A stretch of 64,000 nt of DNA from Notamacropus eugenii. Taxonomy: Eukaryota; Chordata; Mammalia; Diprotodontia; Macropodidae. The DNA lies in NCBI RefSeq assembly GCF_028372415.1, contig NC_092878.1, positions 69,209,830 to 69,273,829 on the forward strand, in the 5' to 3' direction. This document shows positions 49,788 through 58,745 of the stretch, one piece after another (position 1 is the stretch's first letter; every line of letters begins with the position of its first letter). The notes beneath the pieces were generated by a model that was not told where the DNA came from, did no database searches, and saw nothing but the letters and a program-made list of their open reading frames with translations. Made by a program: the position numbers and the translations under genes.

Positions 49788-50445
49788 TTTGATGAGTATT
49801 TAAATGCTTACTATGTACCATACACTAAAGAAAAAATAGAACAACCTCCGACCTTAGAAATCTTGCATTCAAGTGTTTTTTTTTTAATTCATACAGATTA
49901 GTAAATGCAAAATGCATTCATATAAATACAAAATAATTTTGGTAAAGGAAACAATAATAACTGGGGAAATCATGAATGATATTTTATAGGAACTGAGTCC
50001 TGAAGTAAGCTCAGGGGTTTAAAGAACCAGTAATGAGAATGAATAGAATTCAGGACCAAGAAGATAGCCTGTGAAGATGTACTGAACTAGGAAAAGGTAT
50101 GTTTCTGCATAGAAGTAAAAAAAAAAGTGCACGATGTTTCTTTGCAATTGCATGAGAGAAAGAATTAAATATGAAAACAAGTTACAATCAGGTTGTGAAG
50201 GTCTTTAAATGCTAAACATAGATATTTCAAATTTTTTCTGTCATCAGTAGGGAGTGACAGAAGTTTCTTGAGCAGGGGTAGGGTGGGGATGACATGAGAA
50301 ATAAGGGCACAGAATTAGGAGGTTGTCTCAATTCTGGTGGGAAGTGATAATAGTCAGAATGGTAGTGGTGAGAAAGAATTAAGGAGAAGAATTTGAGGTA
50401 TACATAATAAAGATACAACAAGATTTGGCAAATAATTATTGACTA
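49788..50445 (-). mobile_element. L2 LINE fragment (antisense), ~650 bp
   Basis: The antisense 3' end 'aaatgcttactatgtaccat' is followed by 'aactgagtcctgaagtaagc', GGTTGTGAAGGTCTTTAAAT, 'gtagggagtgacagaagttt', 'cttgagcaggggtagg' and 'atgacatgagaaa', all in the order of marsupial L2 antisense sequence. Confidence 0.72.
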
Positions 50446-50867
50446 TGGGATCAGCCAGCAGACTGATCCTGAATTAGACCACTTTGGGCAAGCATTAAGA
50501 TTCCCACTCTAAGTTATCCTTGAGATTCTAGGAAAATAAAACATTCAAGTAGCCAAAAAGGCTGATCCAAGAAAAAAACAAACTTTCCATCCACAAATAC
50601 TCAAAGCCTTGACCTAACATAAGATCTGAATTCAAGAAGTAGGATGAAATAATGGGCAAAAATCAATCATCGTTAACAACAACAACCATAAGAATCCTAC
50701 TATTGAAAAGTTATTATGATGACAAAGGTATTCAAAACACAGAAGGACAGAATAATTTCAAAATATTTGCAAGAAAAGTCTCAAATATATTGCCTGGACT
50801 TCTGGGAGCCAAGAACTCAGAGTAAGAAGTCAATTGCTATTACTTTCCCATATTGACCTCTGGAAAA
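50446..50867. other. Intergenic, nothing recognised
   Basis: No gene or repeat recognised. Confidence 0.45.
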
Positions 50868-50930
50868 CACACATACACACACACACATGCCCCCCCCCCC
50901 CCCATATATATATATATATATATATATACA
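50868..50930. repeat. (CA)n-(C)n-(TA)n compound microsatellite
   Basis: A CA run, then about 14 consecutive C (around 50890-50903), then a TA run. The poly(C) between two alternating arrays is uncommon. Confidence 0.95.
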
Positions 50931-51144
50931 TGCACAAATACTTGCATAGAAAATAGGGCTCCATGAAAAAAATATCATGGAACAGCAGAACCAGTGTAAA
51001 GAGAGGATGGTAGACCTGTCTTTTAGCCTGGGAACTTTGGAGAAGTGGCATGTAAGGACAATCTCATTCAGGATTTTGGAAACACATTCCAGAACAAAAA
51101 GTATCCCAGCAAGCCAGCAACAAGTCCCACCTTAGCAAATCAGT

Positions 51145-52333
51145 GAGAGATCTTGAAACTTAGGGTGGTAGAGTGGGCAAAAAAATTGGCCAATTGACTC
51201 CCCATTTCACTTCGTATAGCCAGAGACACCAGCAGACACCATCCTTGGATACTACTACATCCTCTAATGGAGACCAGATATACCAGACAGACATCTTCCA
51301 GCAGTGGACCTCCATATGCTTCATTGTAACTGCCAGGAGGGTAGATGTCCAACAGTGGCCAGATTTCCGATGGCTTCAGCAAAGTCCTAGGTATAGTTTT
51401 AGTGCAGTCCAGGGTGCACAGGTGTCCTCCAGTGGCCAAATCTCCATGTGCTTTAGACTAACTTCAGCTAAACGCAGAATAAAATCCATCAGGCCTCAGC
51501 ACTTGCTAAACTCCACCACTAGCACTGTAGTTTAATGCCAGACCCCTACAGCCTCCAGATGCCAACACCTGAGGTCAAAGCACACAAAGCCAATGAACTT
51601 GCTCCTGGTCATTAGGACAAAAAGCTTGGTATTTTGTACCCTGTGCTCCAGCAGGAGAACTCAGTTTTAAAAACCAGGAAATAGGCAAACAAGATGAGCA
51701 AAAATTAACATTGACCATAAAATGTTTCAATAGGAACAGGGAAAATCAAAGCACGGACTCAAAAGAGGACAACATTGTCAATATACCTGCATTCAAAATG
51801 TCAAATGAAAATATGAATTGGTCTCAAGTTCAAAACTTGTTGGAAGAGGTCAAGAGGGATCGTTAAAGTCAAATAAGGAAGATGAAAGAAAAAAATGGAA
51901 AAGGCAATGAGAGGTATGTAAGAGAGTCAACAGCTTGGATAAAGGATAAAAATACATTGGAGGAAACAACTCCTTAAAAGTAGATTTGACCAAATGGAAA
52001 AGATGGTAGAAGAAAACCTAACTGAAGAAAAGAATCCTTTAAAAATTAGAATTGGGCAAATGGAAGGTAATGACAATATGAGACATCAAGAATCAGTCAA
52101 ACAAAATCAAAAGAATGACAAAGTAGAAGAAAATGTAAAATACCTCACTGGATCAAAAAGACTAACCTAAAAAATAGATCAAGGGCAGATAATTTAAAAA
52201 TTATTGGTCTACCAGAAAGCTATGATCAAAGAAAAAAAAAAGAGCCTAGACAACATCTTTCAAGAAATAATCAAGGAAAACTACACTGATGTCCTAGAAC
52301 CAAAGGGACAAATAGTCATTTAAAAAATCCACC
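51145..52333 (+). mobile_element. L1 5'UTR and ORF1 (outermost element of the nest), left part
   Basis: 5'UTR from about 51145 to 51700 with imperfect short tandem units (51258-51475), then an ORF1 remnant: coiled coil (around 51830-52080), 'NLKIIGLPESYDQ' (near 52200) and 'LDNIFQEIIKENYTDVLEPK' (near 52260). Matching stops at ATTTAAAAAATCCACC and resumes at 63774. The 120-codon frame at 51173-51535 lies in the 5'UTR and is not credible as a gene. Confidence 0.75.
51258..51475 (+). repeat. Imperfect tandem units in the L1 5'UTR
   Basis: The phrase 'ccaacagtggccagatttc' style recurs at about 51292 (CATCTTCCAGCAGTGG), 51346 (TGTCCAACAGTGGCCAGA) and 51423 (TGTCCTCCAGTGGCCAAA), each followed by a 'tccatatgctt'-like phrase. 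Spacing varies (54 and 77 bp). It resembles promoter monomers of some L1s, but the units are few and irregular. Confidence 0.5.
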
Positions 52334-52449
52334 AAACGACCTGATTCTCCAAAATGGTCACATAATGAGTCATGAGGAACAAAAATTGAGAGCTAGAAAA
52401 TATAGGGAAGCAAACAGAAAGCTTTGACTGTAAGATTTACCAAAAACTG
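52334..52449 (+). other. Unidentified ~250-bp insert, left part
   Basis: This segment and 63625-63757 together make a ~249-bp insert in the L1 ORF1, flanked by CATTTAAAAAATCCAC (52317-52332) and CATTTTAAAAATCCAC (63758-63773). Its start holds an open 30-codon frame, NDLILQNGHIMSHEEQKLRA and onwards, ending in a stop. An AATAAA lies at 63741-63746 near the insert's end. It could be a 5'-truncated processed transcript or an unknown SINE. I do not recognise the protein fragment and no clear poly(A) remains. Confidence 0.5.
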
Positions 52450-53485
52450 GGGAGTAGAGCCAAGATGGCCGAGTAGAAAGATGCACCTATTCTACCTCTT
52501 CCCCCACAGCCAATAAAATACATGTAAAAATAACTCTAAAAAATTGTAGAGCAACAGAAGCCATAAAATGACAGAGTGAAAGAGATTTTCAGCAGGATGG
52601 AAGGCCAACAGGAAAGGTCTACCACATGGGGCCCAAATCACAAAGCCCAGGACAGTCTTAGCCTCACAGCACCAGCAGGAACAGGACCAGAGTCCCCAGA
52701 AGCATCTGCAGGTCTCAGATCCCTCAACCCACAACCACTAAAGATAACTTCAGAAGTCAGTGAGAAAGGTTTTTCACCTGGGTGGGAAATGAGCAGGGCC
52801 CTCCCCTAGCCCTGGCAACAGGTGGCAGCAACAGAGTCCAATTTTAGAGTACTCAGCCTAAAGCCTCTGAGGGAATTGAAATACAGATCTGAATCTCAGC
52901 CCTGAGTGGTGGCTCTGGGGTGAGAAAGAGCACTGACTGGCATGATGGCTCAGGAAAGGGAATTGTACTTGCAGATCCTGGGCAGAAAAGCTTTGGTACC
53001 TCCAAGACTAGAGCATAGGCCAGGAGAGGCGTAAACTCCTCTCCCTTGATTGAGCCATCGTGGAGGAACAGAGAACTTACAGGTCCCCAGAGTATAAGCC
53101 CCTCTTGATAAAAATCTCAAAAGTCAAGTAACTGGCTGGGAAAATGCCAAAAAGAAAAAAAGGATAAGACCATAGAAGGTGACTTTCTTGGTGAACAAAT
53201 ATTTTCTTCCATCATTTCTGATGAGGAAGAACAATGCTTACCATCAGAGGAAGACATAAAAGTCAAGGATTCTCCATTCAAAACCACAAAAATAAATATA
53301 CAATGGTCTCAGATCATGAAAGAACTTAGAAAAAATTTTGAAAATCAAGTAAGAGAAGTGGAGGAAAAATTGGGAAGAGAAATGAGAGAAATGAAAGAAA
53401 ATCATGAAAAGTGAGTCAAAAGCTTGCTAAAGGAGACCCAAAAAATGCTTCAGAAAAGAAGACCTTTAAAGATAGACTAACTCGA
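52450..53485 (+). mobile_element. HAL1 copy 1, segment 1 (5'UTR and ORF1 start)
   Basis: Begins GGGGAGTAGAGCCAAGATGG and carries the HAL1 5'UTR to about 53160, then the ORF1 N-terminus (a coiled coil with 'NQVREVEEKLGREMREMKEN' near 53370). It is interrupted at 53485 by HAL1 copy 2. Flanking repeats TACCAAAAACTG (52438-52449) and TGCCAAAAAACTG (63612-63624) show that 52450 and 63612 are the two ends of one insertion. Segments 1+2+3 sum to about 2.77 kb, the same as the HAL1 at 17380-20125. Confidence 0.85.
52460..52469 (+). promoter_or_regulatory. YY1-like motif at the HAL1 5' end
   Basis: CCAAGATGGC, followed by CGAGTAG, about 11 bp from the element start. It is the same word in the same position as in human L1. 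Confidence 0.55.
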
Positions 53486-54204
53486 AGGGTGGAGCCTAGA
53501 GAGCTGAGTAGAAAAATGTGCATACTCTAGCTGTTTCCCCACAGTCAATAAAATATCTGTAAAGAATGACGCTCAACGAATTCTGGAGCAGCACAAGCAA
53601 CAGAACAAGAGAATGCAGGAGATTTCTAGCCAAGGGTAACCTGGAAAGCTGACAGGAAAGGTCTGTCACACTGGGCACAGAATGGAGCACAGGCCAGCCT
53701 TGGACTGGCAGGACATCACCTATGGGAAGAGCAAGAACAGAGTAGGCCTCAGGGGCAGAATCCCCACCAGCAGCACATGTTCTCAGATCCCTCAATCCAC
53801 AGGTGACAAAGATATTTCAAAGGTCATTGAGAGGTCTTTTTCAACCAGAGCAAGAAGGGAGGAGGGTTCTCCCCTAGCCCCAGCTCTAGGTGCTGGGGAG
53901 GCAGCATCACCAGCAGGGGCCTGTAGTAGATGAGGTGGGCATGGCCACATCAGGCAGCAACCAGTGTCCATTGTTGGAGCTCTCAGTTTAAAGGCCCTGG
54001 AGGAATTGAGCACCTGATCTGAACCTCAGCCATGAGCATGGTCCTGGGATAAGTAAGAGTGATGGCCTGGCAGAGCTGGTGGCCACTGAGGAGTAACTCC
54101 TCTCCCTTGATCGTGCCACCTTGGAGGAGCTGAGGTCCCCAGAGCGTACCCTACACTTGACAAAAGTCAAGTAAATGTTTGGGAAAATGCCCAAAAAAGG
54201 AAAT

Positions 54205-55290
54205 AAAAATAAGATTATAGAAGATTGCTTTCTTGGTTCTCCCATTCATGTAGATGAGGAAGAACAATGCTTACTACCAGAGGAATACGTGAATGTCAAG
54301 ATCTCTGCATTCTAAACATCTAAAATAAATATGCATAGTCTCAGGGGGTGGAAGAGCTCAAAAAGGATTTTGAAAATCAATTGAGAGAGGTGGAGGAAAA
54401 ATTGGGAAGAGAAATGAGAGAGATGCAAGAAAATCATGAAAAGCGAGTCAATAGCATGCTAAAGGAGACCCAAAATAATGATGAAGGAAATAACATCTTT
54501 AAAAATAGGCTAACTCAATTGCTCAAGAGGTCCAAAAAGCCAATAAGGATAACAATGCTTTAAAAAGTAGAATTAGCCAAATGGAAAAGGAGGTTGAAAA
54601 GCTCACAGAAGAAAACATTTCTTTAAAAATTAGAATGGTATAGATGGAAGCTAAAGACTGTTTGAAAAACCAAGAAATTACCAAAAAATAAAACAAATCA
54701 AAGAATGAAAAAATGGAAGATAATTTGAAACAACTCATTGGAAAAAAAAAAACAATTGACTTGTAATGTATCGAGAGCAATAATGTAAAAATTATGGGAC
54801 TACCTGAAAGCTAAGATCAAAAAAAAAAAAAAGCTTAGACATCATCTTTCATGAAATTATCAAGGAAAACTGCCCTGATATTCTAGAACCAAAGGGCAAA
54901 GTAAATATTGAAAGAATCCACTGATCACTTCATGAAAGAGATCCAAAAAGAGAAACTCCTAGGAGTACTGTAGCCAAATTCCAGAGTTCCCTGGTGAAAG
55001 AAAAAATATTGCAAGCATTTAGAAAGAAACAATTTTAGGACTGTGGAAATGCAACCAGGATAACATAAGATATAGAATCTTCTACATTAAGGGATTGAAG
55101 AGCATGGAGTATGATATTCCAGAAGTCAAAGGATCTAGGATTAAAACCAAGAACCATCTACCCAGCAAAACTGAGTTCAGGGGGAAAATCGTCATTCCAT
55201 GAAATAGAGGATTTTAAACCATTCTTGATGAAAAGACCAGAGCTGAAAAGAAAATTTGACTTTCAAACACAAAAATCAAGAGAAGCATGA
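54205..55290 (+). pseudogene. HAL1 copy 2 ORF1 remnant
   Basis: Open pieces include MEELKKDFENQLREVEEKLG (54348-54563 frame) with the continuing coiled coil. Then come the 'IMGLPES' region (near 54800), 'DIIFHEIIKENCPDILEPKG' (near 54850), 'ILQAFRKKQF' (near 55010), 'STLRD.RAWSMIFQKSKDLG' (near 55100) and the terminal 'RPELKRKFDFQTQKSREA' (near 55245). Several stops and shifts interrupt it. An RT domain does not follow. Confidence 0.8.
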
Positions 55291-56255
55291 AAAGGTAAAC
55301 AGGAAAGGAAAATCACAAGGGACTTGCAAAACTTGAACTGTTTACATTCTTACATAGAAAGATAACATTTGTAACTCTTGAAAATTTTCTCAGTATCTGG
55401 GTACATGGAGGCTTTATACACACACACACACACACAGACACGCACATTTAGAGAAAGAGAGAGACAGACACAGAGAAAGAAAGAGAGAAAGAGACACAGA
55501 CAAAGAGTACAGGGTGAATTGAGTAGGAAGGGATCATATCTAACAAAATACAACTAAAGGGTGAGAGGGGAATATGAAATGGAATGAGTCAAATTATCTC
55601 TCATAAAAGAGGCAAAAAAAGCTTTTTCAATGGACGGGAAAAGCGGGGAGGTGAGAGGGAGAAAGCAAAGCTTACTCTCATCACATTTAGCTGAAGGGGT
55701 GAATAACATGCACACTCAATTTGGTATGAAAACTTACATTACAGGAAAGTAGGAGAGAAGGGAATAAGCAGAGTGGGGGGTGATGGAGGTCAGTGCAAGT
55801 GAGAGGAGGGAGCAATTAGAAGTAAACACTCTTGGGGAGGGACAAGGTCAAAAGAATAAATAAAGCAAATTGGGGGGGCAGGATAGGAGGGAGGGAGGTA
55901 TAGTTTGTCTCATATACCATGACTGTTATGGAAGTCATTTGCAAAACTGCACATATATAGCTTATATTGAATTGCTTGACTTTTCAGTGGGGATGGATGA
56001 AGAGGAAGTAAGGAAGAGAAGTTGAAACTCAAAGTTGTAGGAACAAATGTTGAGAATTGTTTTACATATAGCTTGGAAATATGAAATACAGTTAATGAGG
56101 TATAGAAATTTATCTTCTCCACAAACAAGAGAGAAGATGGAAATAAGGAAAGGGAGGGGTGTTAGTAGAGAGAGCACATTGATGGATGAAGTAAGTAGAA
56201 TTCACTGTATTTTGATGTGGGGGTAGGGGAGAGATGGGGAGAAAATTTAGAACTC

Positions 56256-56272
56256 AAAATTTTGTAGAAATG
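56256..56272. repeat. TSD of the TPM3 retrocopy, left copy
   Basis: AAAATTTTGTAGAAATG; it is the expected HAL1 3'-end sequence at this place. Confidence 0.75.
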
Positions 56273-58436
56273 GGAGAAGCGGCAGCAGCACCGAGCGGAG
56301 GAGGCAGCAGCCGGAGCAGGAGCCGGGACGGGGTGGGCACCATGGCTGGTATCACCACCATCGAGGTGGTGAAGAGCAAGATTCAGGTTCTGCGCAGCAG
56401 GCCGATGACGCCAAGGAGAGGGCCGAACGTCTCCAGCGGGAGGTGGAGGGGGAGAAGCGGGCCCAGGAACAGGCTGAGGCTGAGGTGGCTTCCTTGAACC
56501 GTCGGATCCAGCTGGTTGAGGAGGAGCTGGACCGTGCTCAGGAGCGCCTGGTAACCGCTCTGCAGAAGCTAGAGGAGGCAGAGAAGGCTGCTGATGAGAG
56601 TGAGAAAGGTATGAAGGTCATTGAAAACCGGCCCTTGAAGGATGAAGAAAAGATGGAGCTGCAAGAAATCCAGCTGAAAGAGGCCAAACACATTGCAGAA
56701 GAAGCAGATAGGAAGTACGAGGAGGTGGCCCATAAGTTGGTGATCATTGAGGGGGACTTGGAGTGCATGGAGGAGCGGGCCGAGCTGGCTGAGTCCAGTT
56801 GCCGGGAGATGGATGAGCAGATCAGACTGATGGACCAGAACCTGAAGTGTCTGAATGCTGCTGAAGAAAAGTATTCTCAGAAAGAAGACAAATATGAGGA
56901 TGAGATAAAGATTCTTACTGATAAACTCAAGGAGGCAGAGACCCGTGCTGAGTTCGCTGAGAGATCGGTAGCCAAACTGGAAAAGACAATTGATGACTTG
57001 GAAGATAAACTGAAATGCACCAAAGAGGAGCACCTCTGCACACAAAGGATGCTGGACCAGACTCTGCTTGACCTGAATGAGATGTAGAAACCCTTCCCCC
57101 CAGCCCCATCCTGTCGCTGCTCCTTCCACTGACTCTGACTTCGCTGGAGGCCAGCCTGCCTGAAGCTGACCTTTAAACTGAGAGCTGATGTTTAACTTGA
57201 AGGCTGCTTTCTTCTCTGGGTCCTTGCTTACCCTCTCCCCACCCCTACCTCCAGCTCTCCATGTCAATTTCACCAAACTGTCTCTGCAGCTCTCCCCTAG
57301 AGATCCCAGATGGACTAAGGGCTGAGCACTTTTGGGAACAACATTTAAGGGAACATGAGTACAATGCAATAGTGTCTTTAAAAGCATGTTGTATGGTGTA
57401 TACATTTTGTAATTACCTTTTTTGTTGTTGTAGCAACCATATGTAAGACATTCCAGATAATTCCCCAGCTCCTCGGCTGAGTCTAATTACTTTTCCTCCT
57501 TTTGGATGTAAATCTTTCTACCTAAACAATACCCCTTCTTCATGAAAGAGGGAAAGAAGTGTTAGCCTGCCCTACTGAGAGCCAAACATAGCTCAAGAAA
57601 AGACTCCACCAAGGGAAACCTTAATGTTCTATACCAAGCACCAGCCAAACCAGAAAGGTCATTCCAGGAGGGGTTTGCCAAAAAAAGAGTGCTGTTCAGG
57701 TTTTCAGCTTTAAGGTATCTTGGGGTGTTGTTTTCTTTCTTTTCCTTTTTCTCTCTTTTAAACATTTGCATCACTAGCAAACAAGCAAATTACACAGACA
57801 AGACCTCTCTGAGACCAAATTATCTTCCCTCTCCTCATTCACTCGCAGAATGGATCATGTGCCCCCTAAGTTGGGGTGTCTCCTATCCCCACTTCACCTT
57901 CTTTGAAAAATAACGTTTTTTTTGGTTTGTTTTTTTTTTTTTTTTTTGACCACTGATTAGCCAAGTGAAATTCATCTCATTACCCATTCTTGGGTCTGAA
58001 GCTGCTGCCTCTAAAAGTGCCATCTCATTGTGCTTTGTATCACTCAGTGCTGGAAAAATCTTGAATAGCTTGTGTACAAAACTTTTTTTTTTAATTTTAT
58101 GTATATTGTTTTTGATGCTTTATTTCTGTCAGGTGGGTAGCACCAGGACCACCCCCACCCCACCTCCACCCTCATCTGGCAATGAGTGCTCTCTGCAGTC
58201 CATGGGCTGACAGTGTGCTGATCGTTTAAATTTTTTTTTTTTTGGCGAGGTTTCTGTGAGGTCTGTGTTAGGTTTGCATCGTGCAGCTTACTGGCTTAAA
58301 TGTACTCTCCTTTGGTGTGGTCTGTTTGGGAGCCAATCTGGAGAAAGAGGAACCAATAGTGCAAATGTTTTGATACTGAAAATCGACAAAATGTCTTTTG
58401 AAATAAAGAACCAGTCCCTCCACCCTCAGAAAAAAA
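56273..58436 (+). pseudogene. TPM3: TPM3 processed pseudogene (tropomyosin 3 retrocopy)
   Basis: An intronless copy of a tropomyosin-3 mRNA of the short cytoplasmic isoform (248 residues in the parent; actin-filament coiled coil). It has 5'UTR (56273-56341), start codon (56342), reading region to the stop at 57085-57087, a full 3'UTR, AATAAA (58402-58407) and a poly(A) tract (58430-58440). The first codons give [17 protein letters not shown]. One base is missing near codon 18 (the parent's run of CAG codons), shifting the frame. From about 56395 the parental frame is open for ~231 codons: [20 protein letters not shown] through to LLDLNEM, including the isoform-specific last exon ([20 protein letters not shown]). 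Several Arg-to-His/Cys/Ser differences fit CpG decay. The flanking TSD (56256-56272; 58437-58454) lies in the 3' end of HAL1 copy 2. It is young relative to the elements around it. No promoter of its own is visible. Confidence 0.96.
58402..58407 (+). terminator. Polyadenylation signal of the TPM3 retrocopy
   Basis: AATAAA lies about 25 bp before the poly(A) tract, as expected for a retrotransposed mRNA. Confidence 0.85.
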
Positions 58437-58454
58437 AAAATTTGTTGAAAAATG
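58437..58454. repeat. TSD of the TPM3 retrocopy, right copy
   Basis: AAAATTTGTTGAAAAATG follows the poly(A) directly and is a diverged copy of 56256-56272. The exact left edge is blurred by the poly(A). Confidence 0.7.
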
Positions 58455-58522
58455 TTGAAAACTTAATAATAAATAATAATAATAAAACTTAATAAATAAA
58501 TAAACAAAAAATAAAATAAAAA
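58455..58522 (+). mobile_element. HAL1 copy 2, 3' terminal remnant
   Basis: GTTGAAAACTTAATAATAAA and further AATAAT/AAATAAATA repeats are the HAL1 tail, cut off from the body by the TPM3 retrocopy. Confidence 0.75.
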
Positions 58523-58745
58523 TAGACTAACTTAAATCTCAAAAGATGTCCAAAAAGCCAATGAGGAGAAGAGTGCTTTAAAAAGCAGAAATAGCCAAAT
58601 GAAAAAGAGGCTCAAAAGCTCACTGAAGAAAACATTTATTTAAAAATTAGAATGGAGCACATGGAAGCTAATGAATTTATGAGAAACCAAGAAATTACAA
58701 AACAAAACTAACAGAATGGAAAAATAGGAAGTAATGTGAAATATC
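58523..58745 (+). mobile_element. HAL1 copy 1, segment 2 (ORF1 middle)
   Basis: ORF1 coiled coil resumes after HAL1 copy 2 with ATAGACTAACTTAAATCTCA, then 'gtccaaaaagccaatgagga' and 'ggaagctaatgaatttatga'. It stops at 58745 where the L1 begins. Confidence 0.78.
58627..58745 (+). repeat. 119-bp direct repeat flanking the L1, left copy
   Basis: Matches 61985-62103 with equal length and about 90% identity by eye (for example ATGGAAGCTAATGAATTTAT in both). It is HAL1 ORF1 sequence present on both sides of the L1 at 58746-61984. Confidence 0.7.

Larger units (their letters stand above)
53486..56272 (+). mobile_element. HAL1 copy 2, main part, inserted in copy 1
   Basis: A second 5' end begins at about 53486 (GGGTGGAGCCTAGAGAGCTG), followed by 5'UTR, ORF1 remnant and the HAL1 3' region down to GAACTCAAAATTTTGTAGAA near 56270, where the TPM3 retrocopy starts. 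The remainder (58455-58518) has the A/T-rich tail. Flanking copies AGATAGACTAACTCGAA (53469-53485) and AAATAGACTAACTTAAA (58520-58536) are a TSD inside copy 1's ORF1. Total about 2.85 kb, so it was full length when inserted. Confidence 0.85.

Noticed and set aside
51173-51535. 120-codon plus-strand open frame
   Set aside because: It sits wholly in an L1 5'UTR with tandem-like repeats, has no domain, and its minus-strand partner is open as well.
56273-56345. CpG island or active promoter
   Set aside because: The short GC-rich segment is the 5'UTR of the TPM3 mRNA that was reverse-transcribed. It lacks a flanking promoter region and is surrounded by HAL1 sequence.
56569-57405. 278-codon minus-strand open frame
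   Set aside because: It is the antisense shadow of the TPM3 reading region. A low-complexity Leu/Phe/Ser composition is expected from reversing a Glu/Lys-rich coiled coil.
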